Positions 16,715-25,309 are shown, counted from the first letter of the stretch. The stretch is 64,000 nt of DNA from Burkholderia sp. Ax-1719 (GCF_011753055.1 NZ_VWWJ01000024.1:1-64000); one strand, 5' to 3'. Notes: generated by a model not told the origin, from the letters alone. Numbers and translations are program-made.

Positions 16715-16735
16715 AAGCGTGAGGTGATCCAGGAT
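16715..16735 (+). repeat. Dispersed polar repeat, copy 10 (degenerate)
   Basis: AAGCGTGAG, GT, GATCCAGGAT. One inserted base in the left half and the CAGGA variant of the right half. Confidence 0.5.
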
Positions 16736-16879
16736 GGGGGTGTCGGCTCACTCGTCAGGCAAGCGCTGCGCAAGAAATCACGCAATTTCTGCGTGAATCA
16801 TGCTTAAAAATTTCCTGGGACTCCCAGGTCACGCCAGGTGATTGCTAACCCCAATGCAACGATGACGCGCTGTGTCTAT

Positions 16880-16897
16880 GGTGAGGGTTTTCGGGAA
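16880..16897 (+). repeat. Dispersed polar repeat, copy 11
   Basis: GGTGAG, GG, TTTTCGGGAA. Confidence 0.75.
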
Positions 16898-17102
16898 GGT
16901 GGCGCCACGGTGTGGGCAATCAGCGTGCGGTGAGGGAACGGGGCAGTCGGTCATTCACCGTCTTCATGAGCGTTCCGAGGCGCATATCGGAGGAAAAACG
17001 CTGGAACAAGGCCATTTTTCTGGAGAATTTTCCTGGTAGTCCCAGGTTAAGCGATGCGAATCTTTTTCGCATTCGCGTGGCTGACACTGGCGAAACGGGT
17101 TG

Positions 17103-17121
17103 AGGTGAGGATGTTCGGGAG
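17103..17121 (+). repeat. Dispersed polar repeat, copy 12
   Basis: AGGTGAG, GA, TGTTCGGGAG. Confidence 0.8.
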
Positions 17122-17235
17122 CGTTGCCAGGCAGGTGAGCGCAACGCTTGCCGCCACCGGCAAAAGCCAGAAAACCCCTTAAAACAGCGGCCCGCTTCCA
17201 AACCGGCCGCCCGCTCGCGCCACCACCTTCAACCT

Positions 17236-17256
17236 AAAGGTGAGCCTTTTCAGGAG
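17236..17256 (+). repeat. Dispersed polar repeat, copy 13, overlapping a gene end
   Basis: AAAGGTGAG, CC, TTTTCAGGAG. Its last 7 nt overlap, antisense, the stop codon (17250-17252) and last sense codons of the modBC fusion. It is the only copy that enters a coding region. Confidence 0.8.
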
Positions 17257-19097
17257 CCTTCGGCGGCCCACGCCGTGACGCCGCCCGCATCGATCTCAAA
17301 ACGCAGCGCGCGCGTACCGTCATGCGAGTCGGCCCAGTCGTCGGCGGGAATATCGAACAGTTCGCCTGCCAGTTCGATCGTCACATAGCGGTCGCCGTGG
17401 CGCAGCGACGTCCCGGCGATGCGGCCTTCCCAGCGGCCGTCGGGCGCGGCGCGCAGCGCGCGCGGCGCAACGCGCCACATCACGCGCGAACCCTGCGCGA
17501 GCGCGTCAGCGCAAGGCAGCCGCAGCCCGCGAGCCGTCTCGATTTCGCCCGTTACCCGCACGACGCCCTCGCCAATGTTATGCAAGCCGAGCAGATCGGC
17601 CACACGCAGCGAGGCGGGGCGCGCGAACACGGCGTCGACAGGACCGGCCTGCAACGTGCGCCCATGTTCGATCACGAGGACTTCATCGGCGAGCAGGGCG
17701 GCTTCGTCGGGATCGTGCGTGACGATCACGGTCACCGCCGCGATCTCGCGCTGGAGCGCGCGCAGCGATTGCTGCAGCTTACGGCGGCGCGGCGTGTCGA
17801 GCGCGGCAAAGGGCTCGTCGAATAGCAGCAAAGGGCTGTGCCGCGTGAGCGCGCGCGCGAGCGCAACGCGCTGGCGCTGGCCGAACGAAAGCTGGCGGGG
17901 CAGGCGCTGCGTGAGCGTGTCCAGACCCAGATGCGCGAGCCAGTAGCGCGCGCTGGCGGCGTCGGCATCGACGGGAAACGCCAGTTGTTGCGCCACCGTC
18001 ATATGCGGGAACAGGCCGTAGTCCTGCGGCATATAGCCGATCTGGCGGCGCTCGGGCGGCAGCACGCCAAGATCCGTCGCGCCGAGCGTCACCGCGCCGG
18101 CGTCGTTGGCTTCGAGCCCCGCGATGATGCGCAGCGCGAGCGACTTGCCCGATCCCGACGGCCCGATGATCGCCAGCCGTCGCGTGCGCGGTTGCCAGGC
18201 GACGTCGAGCGTGAACGCGCCAAGGTGCCGCTTCGCCGCAAATGCGAGGCGCAGGTCGGCGGCGTCGTTCGAGGTGGTGGCGGGCGTGATGGCGGTGAGT
18301 TCGTCGCCGTTATCGACGCTCACCGCCAGCGTGGCGCGCGCGCCGCGCGTGTAGACCGAAAGCACCGCGCAGACGATCGCGATGGCGAGTGTCGGCAGCA
18401 GCAGCGGCATCATCGCGGGCAAGCCCTGGCCGCCGAACACGACGTAGGTGTACACCGGCAGTGAGTAAGGGTGATACGCGACCATCACCGTTGCGCCAAA
18501 CTCGCCGAACGCGCGCAGCCACGCGAGCGCAAGGCCTGCGCGGATGGCGGGCCAGGCGATCGGCAGGGTGACGCGGAAGAAACGGCTGGCGGCGTGATGG
18601 CCGAGCGTGGCGGCGACATCGTCGTAAACCGGATCGACCGCGGTGAACGCCGAGCGCGCCGCGACGATCAGAAACGGCGCGGCCACGAAGGTTTCGGCGA
18701 GCACGATGCCGGTGAAGGAATCGGTGAGCGCGCCGTTGGTGAGCAAGCCGAGCGGGCTATACGGCCCAAGCAGGAACAGCAGCAGAATGCCGCTCGTGAG
18801 CGGCGGCAGCGCCAGCGGCAACTGCACCACGAAACCCAGCAGCGCAACGCCGCGCGAGCGCGAACGCGCGAGCCAGTAGCCCAGCGGCACGCCGCCGATC
18901 AGGATCAGGAGCGCCGCGACGCTCGCACTCCCCGCCGATACCCCGACCGCCGACCACGTAGCGTGCCAGTCGACGTTGGCCCAGTCGGCTTGACCGATCT
19001 GCGGAATGCTGGCGAGAAAGGGCGCGCACAGATAGACCGCGAGCAGCGCGCCCAGCCACCAGAGCGGCCTTGCGGCGCGCTGCACGGGTTGCGTCAT
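17250..19097 (-). CDS. Fused molybdate/tungstate ABC permease-ATPase (ModB-ModC fusion)
   Basis: 615 aa with both ABC modules in one chain. Residues ~10-250: five to six transmembrane helices of a ModB-type permease with the EAA loop AATLGHHAASRFFRVTLPIAWP (given here as the segment 162-183, key Gly166). Residues ~280-500: ATPase with Walker A GPSGSGKS (312-319), Q-loop Q358, signature LSFGQ (403-407, Phe replacing the first Gly of LSGGQ) and Walker B LLLFDEP (423-429). The C-terminal ~110 residues form a TOBE/Mop-like regulatory domain. It imports the oxyanion delivered by the binding protein whose stop is 13 nt upstream. ModB and ModC are normally separate genes. Confidence 0.9.
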   Translation of the reverse strand: MTQPVQRAARPLWWLGALLAVYLCAPFLASIPQIGQADWANVDWHATWSAVGVSAGSASVAALLILIGGVPLGYWLARSRSRGVALLGFVVQLPLALPPLTSGILLLFLLGPYSPLGLLTNGALTDSFTGIVLAETFVAAPFLIVAARSAFTAVDPVYDDVAATLGHHAASRFFRVTLPIAWPAIRAGLALAWLRAFGEFGATVMVAYHPYSLPVYTYVVFGGQGLPAMMPLLLPTLAIAIVCAVLSVYTRGARATLAVSVDNGDELTAITPATTSNDAADLRLAFAAKRHLGAFTLDVAWQPRTRRLAIIGPSGSGKSLALRIIAGLEANDAGAVTLGATDLGVLPPERRQIGYMPQDYGLFPHMTVAQQLAFPVDADAASARYWLAHLGLDTLTQRLPRQLSFGQRQRVALARALTRHSPLLLFDEPFAALDTPRRRKLQQSLRALQREIAAVTVIVTHDPDEAALLADEVLVIEHGRTLQAGPVDAVFARPASLRVADLLGLHNIGEGVVRVTGEIETARGLRLPCADALAQGSRVMWRVAPRALRAAPDGRWEGRIAGTSLRHGDRYVTIELAGELFDIPADDWADSHDGTRALRFEIDAGGVTAWAAEGS

Positions 19098-19110
19098 GAC
19101 CGCATCAGGC

Positions 19111-19995
19111 TCATTGCTGTGCGGCGTCGATCACGGCCTGCACGGAGGGCGGGATCGCCTGGCCGTTGCCGTTGACGGTGGGTTTCGTCACATCCACGCC
19201 ATGTTCGGCGAGCAGCTTGCGGCCTTCCGCCGAGAGCAGGAAGTTCACGAAGCGCGCAGCGCCAGCGTTATTCGGCGCGTCGTTGAGGATCGTCAGCGTG
19301 TAGTTCGCCTTGATCTTCAGTTCGGGCGCCGGGTGGATCGACGGAATCTTCAGATCGGACGTTTCGGTCGAGTAGAAGAAACCCGCGTCCAGTTGACCCG
19401 ATTGCAGACGGCCAACCAGCGTTTCTTCCGGCAGCACCTGCTCCGGATTGTCCGGCGTGCCGAGGGTCTTTTCGACCAGATCCGGCTGGTTATACGCCTG
19501 CGCCGCCTTCGTCATCAGTTCGACGGTGAAGGCGCCCTTCGGGTCGAGCTTCGGGTCCGTGCGGCCAATACGGATGCCCTGTTCCTGCAGCACCTGGTCC
19601 CACTTCTTCGTCTTGAAGTCGGCGGCAAAACGGCTTTTCGCGTTGTAGCCGATCAGCAGCGGCGATTCGGCGAAATTCACGTACCACGAAACATGGTTGC
19701 CGTTGGCCTCGCCCATGAGGTTTGAATTGACCTTGGGGCTCGCGCTGATGAACACGTCGCCGCGGCGCAGCTTGCCCTTGATCTCATTGGCGATCTTGTT
19801 CGAGCCGGCGGCATAGCCCTTGAAATGCAGGCCCGTTTCCTTTTCAAACGCGGGGCCGACGCTCTTTTCCATCAGGTTCACGAGCGAGCCTGCGTAAAGC
19901 ACGTTCACATCATTGTCATCTGCTGCGAATGCACTTGAACTCGCGGCCAGCACGCCCGACATCATCACGACCGATGCGATCAACTTGCGGATCAT
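19111..19995 (-). CDS. Molybdate/tungstate-type periplasmic binding protein
   Basis: 294 aa. Sec signal peptide (cleavage near AFA-ADD), then a type II periplasmic-binding fold. The mature start VNVLYAGSLVNLMEK and the GRTDPKLDPKG segment match the WtpA/ModA class of tetrahedral oxyanion binders; VLYAGSL is closer to the WtpA branch. It presents oxyanion to the fused permease-ATPase encoded 15 nt downstream. A ModE-like dyad lies 17 nt upstream of its start. Whether it prefers molybdate or tungstate cannot be told from sequence alone. Confidence 0.88.
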   Translation of the reverse strand: MIRKLIASVVMMSGVLAASSSAFAADDNDVNVLYAGSLVNLMEKSVGPAFEKETGLHFKGYAAGSNKIANEIKGKLRRGDVFISASPKVNSNLMGEANGNHVSWYVNFAESPLLIGYNAKSRFAADFKTKKWDQVLQEQGIRIGRTDPKLDPKGAFTVELMTKAAQAYNQPDLVEKTLGTPDNPEQVLPEETLVGRLQSGQLDAGFFYSTETSDLKIPSIHPAPELKIKANYTLTILNDAPNNAGAARFVNFLLSAEGRKLLAEHGVDVTKPTVNGNGQAIPPSVQAVIDAAQQ

Positions 19996-20011
19996 CTCAT
20001 CTACCCCGTAG

Positions 20012-20035
20012 CGTTATAAAGGTCGATATATTACG
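20012..20035. promoter_or_regulatory. Candidate ModE-binding site in the modA / mop divergent region
   Basis: CGTTATA (20012-20018) and TATATTACG (20027-20035) form an imperfect dyad of the CGNTATA...TATNNCG kind bound by ModE. It is next to the start of the binding-protein gene, and a ModE-type regulator gene is 1.2 kb away (21270). The site call is inference from similarity to the enterobacterial consensus. Confidence 0.6.
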
Positions 20036-20166
20036 ACGTCCTGACGCAACGTTGTGCTTATCCGGATGGCCAATCTTCGCGATAACAAATGGGCGTGGAT
20101 GTCGGGCGCGACTACACTGGTCTGCTACCCCAGCTTGAACCCGCTTGAACCTTTGAGGAGACAGTC

Positions 20167-20595
20167 ATGCGTACCAGCGCCCGCAATCATTTCACCGGCC
20201 AGATCGCTTCGGTCAAGCACGGTGCCGTCAACGACGAAGTCACGCTGCGCGCCGACGGCGGCCTGGAAATCGTCGCCATCATCACGCACGGCAGCGCCGC
20301 TTCGCTGGGCCTCGCGGCAGGCAAGCCGGCCTTCGCGCTGGTCAAGGCATCGTCGGTGATCCTGATGGTCGACGGCGATGCGAGCAAGGTTTCCACGCGC
20401 AACGTCGTCACCGGCAACGTGACGTCGGTCACCAAGGGCGCGGTGAACGCCGAAGTCGTGATCGCAGCGCCTGGCGGCGCGCAGGTCGCGGCCATCATCA
20501 CGAACGAAAGCGTCGACAACCTCGGCCTCGCGGCGGGCAAGACCGCATCGGCGCTGTTCAAGGCGTCGAGCGTCATCATCGGCGTGGACGCTTAA
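20167..20595 (+). CDS. Di-Mop (tandem TOBE) molybdate-binding protein
   Basis: 142 aa made of two consecutive ~68-residue Mop/TOBE repeats: SARNHFTGQIASVKHGAVNDEV (here residues 3-24) and STRNVVTGNVTSVTKGAVNAEV (residues 75-96), each followed by LGLAAGK and a K-ASSVI strand. Proteins of this form (molbindins such as ModG) bind several molybdate ions and buffer cytoplasmic molybdenum. Strong GAGGAG ribosome site. It is divergent from the uptake genes and heads the mop-nifQ-modE series. An 8-bp direct repeat, GCTTGAAC, stands at 20133 and 20143 in its leader. Confidence 0.9.
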   Translation: MRTSARNHFTGQIASVKHGAVNDEVTLRADGGLEIVAIITHGSAASLGLAAGKPAFALVKASSVILMVDGDASKVSTRNVVTGNVTSVTKGAVNAEVVIAAPGGAQVAAIITNESVDNLGLAAGKTASALFKASSVIIGVDA

Positions 20596-20613
20596 GGCGT
20601 CTGGGCGTCTGCC

Positions 20614-21210
20614 ATGAGCGGCTCGCCGTCCGATCCGGATCAACCCACGGCAGCGTGCCGCGACCGCCTGACCGGTGTGCCAGGCGGCGCGCGCTCGGCG
20701 GACGCCTGGCTGTTCGCGCGCCTCGTGGCGGCGCGCGAAGTGCGCGGCGAGCGCGCGTTGCTGGGTTTATCGGCGTCGGAGATGGCTGGGCTGGCGGCGC
20801 GGCATTTTGCGGCGGGCGCACTCGCGGCGCCGTCGCATGAATCCGTCGCTGTGCTGAACGAAAAGCACGCCGCCTTCGCCGCTGCGATGCGCGATTTCCT
20901 GATCGGTCTGGCCGCGCCCGAAACCGATGCCGACGACGCGCGCTGTCTCGCCACCATCCTCGCGCACGCGTGCCTGCGGCCCGACCATTTGTGGCGCGAT
21001 CTCGGCTTGTCCGGCCGCGATGACGTCACACAGATGCTTACGCGTTTCTTTCCCGAAGTCGTCGCGCGCAATACCGGCAACCTGCGCTGGAAAAAGCTGC
21101 TCGCGCGCGAACTGGCGCTGTCTCGCGGCGAGGCGTCGGGACCTGCGCCGGGCTGTCCCGGCTGCGAGGATTTCGGCTTTTGTTTTCCGGACGGGAAGCG
21201 CGCTCATTAG
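20614..21210 (+). CDS. NifQ-like protein
   Basis: 198 aa. The C-terminal third matches NifQ: LRWKKLLARELALSRG followed by a Cys cluster, Cys181-x2-Cys184-x5-Cys190 (CPGCEDFGFC). Classical NifQ has Cys-x4-Cys-x2-Cys-x5-Cys and carries an Mo-Fe-S cluster that donates molybdenum to FeMo-cofactor. The first Cys position (residue 176) is Gly here, so three of four ligands remain. No nif genes are visible nearby; the gene lies 18 nt after the di-Mop gene, so a general role in molybdenum handling is more likely than nitrogenase assembly (inference). Confidence 0.8.
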   Translation: MSGSPSDPDQPTAACRDRLTGVPGGARSADAWLFARLVAAREVRGERALLGLSASEMAGLAARHFAAGALAAPSHESVAVLNEKHAAFAAAMRDFLIGLAAPETDADDARCLATILAHACLRPDHLWRDLGLSGRDDVTQMLTRFFPEVVARNTGNLRWKKLLARELALSRGEASGPAPGCPGCEDFGFCFPDGKRAH

Positions 21211-21269
21211 CGCTTCTGGCGCGCCTCCTGGCATGGGAGACGCCAAACCCATCGTGTATGCTTGCGCCC

Positions 21270-21731
21270 ATGACTGCATCCGCCAAAGACCGCACGCCAG
21301 CGCCCGTGAAGACGCGCAAAAGCGCTGCCGAAACCATTCCGCCCGCACCTGAAACAAACGAGCCCGCCAGCACGGGCGCGCGTCGCGAACCCGACGTGCG
21401 TTTTCGCATGCGCGTGATCCAGGACGAGACGGTCGCGCTTGGTCCCGGCAAGGTGCAGCTATTGGAGGCGGTGCGCGATCACGGCTCGATATCGGCGGCG
21501 GCGCGCAGTCTCAATATGTCGTATCGGCGTGCATGGCTGTTGATGGACGAACTGAACCGCGCGCTCGAATCGCCGGCCACGGTGTCGGAGCACGGCGGCC
21601 AAAGCGGCGGGGGCAGCACGCTTACGCCGGTCGGCGAGGAAATCATCCGTCTTTATCGTGGCATCGAAGCGCGTGCGGCCGCCGCCTGCGCGCCCGAAAT
21701 CGCCGCGCTCACCAAACTCGTCAAGGGCTGA
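21270..21731 (+). CDS. ModE-type winged-helix transcriptional regulator
   Basis: 153 aa. The disordered N-terminal ~45 residues are rich in Ala/Pro/Lys. They are followed by a ModE/LysR-like winged helix: LGPGKVQLLEAVRDHGSISA, AARSLNMSYRRAWLL and MDELNRAL. There is no C-terminal Mop domain, so it is the short ModE class and must sense molybdate by other means, perhaps through the di-Mop protein. Start set at MTASAKD (21270); ATG at 21258 is possible and no strong ribosome site decides. Likely represses the uptake genes through the dyad at 20012-20035. Confidence 0.85.
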   Translation: MTASAKDRTPAPVKTRKSAAETIPPAPETNEPASTGARREPDVRFRMRVIQDETVALGPGKVQLLEAVRDHGSISAAARSLNMSYRRAWLLMDELNRALESPATVSEHGGQSGGGSTLTPVGEEIIRLYRGIEARAAAACAPEIAALTKLVKG

Positions 21732-21752
21732 GCGCCGCGGTTTATCCGCTTC

Positions 21753-23093
21753 TCAACCGTGGCGCAGGCAGAAGCGCGACACCGGCACGGCCGCGAGCGC
21801 CGGGGTCGGGCCGGTATGCAGCCGCACCATCAGCTCGACAAAGCTTGCGAGGCTGGCTGTGCGCAGCGGGTGATAGCTCACCTGATGCCGTTCGCACACG
21901 CGCTTGAGCATATTCATCGAATCGTGGTCGATGCAATCGACCGGGAACACGGCCATGTCCGCGCCCGCGAGCGCGGCCGCCAGCAGACCCTTGCGGTCCT
22001 CGATACCGCCGTCGTGGACCGTCAGTTCGCCGCCCGCCGCGGCAACCCAGCGCCGCAGCGCATGATTCGAACCCGGCCGACCGCCCACATAAACGATGCG
22101 TTGGCCCTTGAGCGCTTCGCGCGGCAGGGCGCGCGAAGCGTCGCCATCGCTTTCGTCGCCCGCATGCATCGAGCTTTCCATGGCGTAGGCCTCGGCGCGC
22201 AGCGCGTCGATCAGCGCACGCGCTTCGTCCAGTTGCGTGCGCACGGTGCGCAGCGCGTGTTCGTCGGCGGCGGCGCGCTGTTCGGCGGCTTCGCGCCGGC
22301 TGGTTTCCAGCGCGAGCCGGGCGTCGCGGGCCGCCAGCGCTTGCTGTAGCGCCGCGATCTGCGCGTGTAGCGCCGATTCATTCTGCGGCTCGCGTTGCGC
22401 CACGGCGCGCGTGGTGTGGTCGTCGAGCGCCGCGCGCGCTTCGTCGCGCTCAAGGCTCATCGCGTGCAGGCGCGCCTGCTGACGCTCGATTTTGGCTTGC
22501 AGCGCGGCGTTCTCTTCTTCCAGTACGACCAGGCGTCGCAGGTCCGCACGGTTCGCCGCGCCCACCAGATGCGAGAGCATGTGCAGGTCGCCAAACGCGG
22601 CCTGGCGCACTTCCATCGTCGTTTCCGGGTGGGACATCAGCGCCCAGTAGGCGGCCGGGATGTCGCCGCTCGCGCGCGCTTCGTTCCAGAGCGCCAGCAC
22701 GGCGTCGGCGTCGCGCGCGCTGGCAAAGCGGCGCAACGCACCCGCGTAACGCGTGTCGAGCGCCTTTTGCAGCGCCTTGCCGCCCGCGCCGCCCTGGATC
22801 GCCAGTTCGACGGCGGTGTGATGAATGTCGAGATCGCTCGCGTGCTGGCCGTCGAGCGACGCGTATTTCGGCACGAGCTTGCGCAGTTCATGCGTGGACA
22901 GGCAGGTGCCGATGATCGAGCAGTGCAGATGCGAATCGAGATCGGCGAGACGTGTGCGGCCGCGCGAACGGTTGAGTTCGGCCTGCGAGGGGCCGCAGCA
23001 GTCGGCGGCGGGGGCGAAGGCGCGCAGATGCGGCGCCTCGTCCGGCGTCGCGGCGCCCGAGGTGCGCGCGAGGCGAAACGGCGGTGCGTGCAT
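21753..23093 (-). CDS. DUF2325 domain protein with long coiled coil
   Basis: 446 aa. The N-terminal region (~1-180) has CCGPSQAELNRSRGR and a conserved HCSIIGTCLSTHELR segment with possible metal-binding Cys/His. The central coiled coil is at ~190-320 (long EALRA/QRQA heptads). The C-terminal DUF2325 domain is at ~330-440 with VYVGGRPGSNHALRRWV, DGGIEDRKGLL and FPVDCIDHDSMN. Start at MHAPPF is supported by GAGGT upstream. DUF2325 proteins are widespread and their role is not established; some lie near metal or redox genes. Convergent with the ModE-type gene. Confidence 0.85.
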   Translation of the reverse strand: MHAPPFRLARTSGAATPDEAPHLRAFAPAADCCGPSQAELNRSRGRTRLADLDSHLHCSIIGTCLSTHELRKLVPKYASLDGQHASDLDIHHTAVELAIQGGAGGKALQKALDTRYAGALRRFASARDADAVLALWNEARASGDIPAAYWALMSHPETTMEVRQAAFGDLHMLSHLVGAANRADLRRLVVLEEENAALQAKIERQQARLHAMSLERDEARAALDDHTTRAVAQREPQNESALHAQIAALQQALAARDARLALETSRREAAEQRAAADEHALRTVRTQLDEARALIDALRAEAYAMESSMHAGDESDGDASRALPREALKGQRIVYVGGRPGSNHALRRWVAAAGGELTVHDGGIEDRKGLLAAALAGADMAVFPVDCIDHDSMNMLKRVCERHQVSYHPLRTASLASFVELMVRLHTGPTPALAAVPVSRFCLRHG

Positions 23094-23213
23094 GGTGACC
23101 TCTGTCCTCTGTCCGGTTAGGAGCGCGGGCCGGCGATGCGAACAGGGCGCATACCGACAGCGCAATATATCACGGAATATAGCGCTGTCCGGCGGTCGGC
23201 CAGGCCCGCCCGA

Positions 23214-23726
23214 TCAGGCCGTGCGCGTGCTGCCCGCGGCTTGTGCGTGCTGCTCGTGCTGCGCCAGAACGTGGTCGACGCACAGGCCGACGAACGCCGT
23301 ATCGAGCCGGTCAAGTTCCGCGGCGGTCTTGCGCATCGCCTCGGTGTCGAGACACAAGGCATCGGAAAAGAGCGCCTCGCGGGTCTTGTCCAGACGGCGT
23401 GCATCGCGGATCGCGCGCTTGAGTTCTCGATGGCGCGCAAAGCTGGCGGGATCGATATGACGCGCGAGCGCGGTCAAAAGCGGCTGGAGTGCGGTGTCGG
23501 TCGCGTCGCGTGCGGGGGGCTCGCCCGCGCGCGCCGCGAACATGCGGTTGAAGCGCGCGACGCTCTCGCGCAGCCGCCGGAAGGCATCGACGACGTCGCG
23601 GATACGCTCCGCGCGGTCATGGCCGCTGGCGGGGCGCAGCGTCGTAATGGTCGAGGGCAGATCGCCCGACGGGGCGCTCACGCGCGCCGGCGTGACCGAG
23701 ATCGCCGTGACGGCGGCATTCATCAT
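23214..23726 (-). CDS. Hypothetical protein
   Basis: 170 aa from the ATG at 23726 (ATG 23723 equally possible; no ribosome site decides). Helix-rich, with Arg/Ala/Asp/Leu content and no membrane segment or Cys pair; Cys residues appear only in ALCLD and GLCVD. The first ~30 residues look disordered. I do not recognise the family. It is upstream of the DUF2325 gene on the same strand, 120 nt apart, and divergent from the MFS gene. Confidence 0.6.
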   Translation of the reverse strand: MMNAAVTAISVTPARVSAPSGDLPSTITTLRPASGHDRAERIRDVVDAFRRLRESVARFNRMFAARAGEPPARDATDTALQPLLTALARHIDPASFARHRELKRAIRDARRLDKTREALFSDALCLDTEAMRKTAAELDRLDTAFVGLCVDHVLAQHEQHAQAAGSTRTA

Positions 23727-24043
23727 CAAGGGCCGACTGCTCACTTCCCCACCTTTCGCGGACCTGCACGTTCACGCGTGCAGCCAATATGTACATTCAA
23801 GCGGCGCGCCAAAGCCACGCCGGATTCGTTATATTCTAATGGATATATCGATAGGTGGTTCGTCGCCTGGCGTTTGCCCAACGCCGCTCTCCGAATGTTT
23901 CACGCGTAATAAGGCCGGCGAAAGCTACGCGAGTACCGCCGCGCCCATTGTTCTAGAATTGTCAGCTTTCCAGTTCCGCTTCACGCGCCGCCGCGCCCGC
24001 CGCTGGCGCGCGCCGGCTTCAGTCGCCGTCCATACGCCGTCCA
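23727..24043. other. Divergent promoter region, AT-rich
   Basis: Roughly 300 nt between a minus-strand hypothetical and the MFS gene. It is noticeably AT-rich at 23830-23860 (TTATATTCTAATGGATATAT), a likely promoter zone. No ORF with coding character. Confidence 0.45.
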
Positions 24044-25309
24044 ATGAACACACCCTTATCCGACTCCGGCGCTGCGTCCGGCAGTCTTGCGCGCCATCCC
24101 AGTTTCCAGCGTTTCTGGGGCGCGCGCGTGCTCGCCTCCCTGTCGTTCCAGATGCTCGCCGTCGCCATGGGCTGGCACATCTACGCGCTGACGAAAAGCG
24201 CATTCGCGCTCGGTCTCGTCGGACTCGCGCAGTTCCTGCCGATGTTCCTGCTCACGCTCGTCGTGGGCCATGTCGCCGACCGATATGACCGGCGGCGCAT
24301 CGCGGCCGTCTGTCAGAGCATCGAATGCGCTGCTGCGCTGACCTTCGCCTGCGGCACCTTCGGCGGCTGGCTAAGCGCGCCGATCATCTATGCGCTGGCG
24401 GCCTGCGTGGGCGCGGCCCGCGCGTTCGAGTCGCCGGCGATCTCGTCGCTGCTGCCCGGCGTGGTGCCGCGCTCGCAGTTGCCCAACGCCACCGCATGGT
24501 CCACCTCCGCGACCCAGACTGCGCAGATCCTCGGCCCGGCGCTGGGCGGCCTGCTCTACGGCGTCGGCGCGGGCGCGGCCTATTCGGCCTGTGCGGTCTC
24601 GTTCGCGCTCGCGGCGGTGCTGTCCGCCAACATTCCGCTGCACACGAAACCCGCGTCGCGCGCGCCCGTCACGCTCGAATCGGTGTTTTCGGGCATCGCC
24701 TTCATCCGCTCGCAGCCGGTGATTCTGGGCGCGCTCTCGCTCGATCTGTTCGCGGTGCTGTTTGGCGGCGCGACCGCGCTGCTGCCGATCTTCGCCCGCG
24801 ACATTCTCCACGCGGGGCCGCTCGAACTCGGTCTGCTGCGCTCGGCTTCGGCCGTGGGCGCGCTCACGGGCACGATCTGGCTCGCGCACTTCCCGCTGCG
24901 GCGCAGGCCGGGCCTGGCGATGTTCGGCGGCGTGATCGTGTTTGGCTTCGCGACGATCGCGTTCGGGCTGTCGCACAACATCGTGCTCTCGCTGATGGCG
25001 CTGGCGGTGCTGGGCGCGTCGGACGTGGTGAGCGTGGTGGTGCGCAGCTCGCTCGTGCAATTGCGCACGCCCAACGAAACGCTGGGCCGCGTGAGCGCGG
25101 TCAATTCGCTGTTCATCGGCACGTCGAATCAGCTGGGCGAGTTCGAATCGGGCCTGACCGCTGGATGGTGGGGCGCGCAGCCCGCCGTGCTGGTGGGCGG
25201 CGTGGCGACGATTTGCGTGGCGCTGCTGTGGATGCGGCTTTTCCCCGCGCTGCGCGACACGCGATCGCTCGAACGCGAGCCGGATCGCGCCACGGCGGGC
25301 GCAAGCTGA
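24044..25309 (+). CDS. MFS transporter (EntS/MFS_3-like exporter)
   Basis: 421 aa with about 12 hydrophobic helices. It has the MFS signature between helices 2 and 3, GHVADRYDRRRIA, and an exporter-type motif near helix 5. Segments RALESP-like AFESPAISSLLPGVV and NATAWSTSATQ are characteristic of the EntS/MFS_3 family of drug and siderophore exporters. Inner membrane, proton-driven. No siderophore biosynthesis genes are nearby, so substrate is open. The upstream ribosome site is weak. Confidence 0.88.
   Translation: MNTPLSDSGAASGSLARHPSFQRFWGARVLASLSFQMLAVAMGWHIYALTKSAFALGLVGLAQFLPMFLLTLVVGHVADRYDRRRIAAVCQSIECAAALTFACGTFGGWLSAPIIYALAACVGAARAFESPAISSLLPGVVPRSQLPNATAWSTSATQTAQILGPALGGLLYGVGAGAAYSACAVSFALAAVLSANIPLHTKPASRAPVTLESVFSGIAFIRSQPVILGALSLDLFAVLFGGATALLPIFARDILHAGPLELGLLRSASAVGALTGTIWLAHFPLRRRPGLAMFGGVIVFGFATIAFGLSHNIVLSLMALAVLGASDVVSVVVRSSLVQLRTPNETLGRVSAVNSLFIGTSNQLGEFESGLTAGWWGAQPAVLVGGVATICVALLWMRLFPALRDTRSLEREPDRATAGAS

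Larger units (their letters stand above)
16641..17249. other. Gene-free stretch with five repeat copies
   Basis: About 600 nt with no supported gene. Five same-orientation copies of the dispersed repeat (16663-17256), plus looser GGTGAG half copies near 16929 and 17133. Two similar segments, TTCCTGGGACTCCCAGGT near 16812 and TTTCCTGGTAGTCCCAGGT near 17030, form short palindromic CCTGG-N-CCAGG hairpins and may be a second, minor repeat. Confidence 0.6.

Noticed and set aside
15256..17256. CRISPR array
   Set aside because: Repeat spacing is irregular (44 to 222 nt), the repeats are only ~21 nt and degenerate, and there are no cas genes.
20133..20151. Direct repeat of GCTTGAAC before the di-Mop gene
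   Set aside because: Only 8 bp and two units; too short to call an operator without comparison.
20614..21210. Evidence for nitrogen fixation from the NifQ-like gene
   Set aside because: No nif structural or assembly genes in the window, and the Cys cluster is incomplete.
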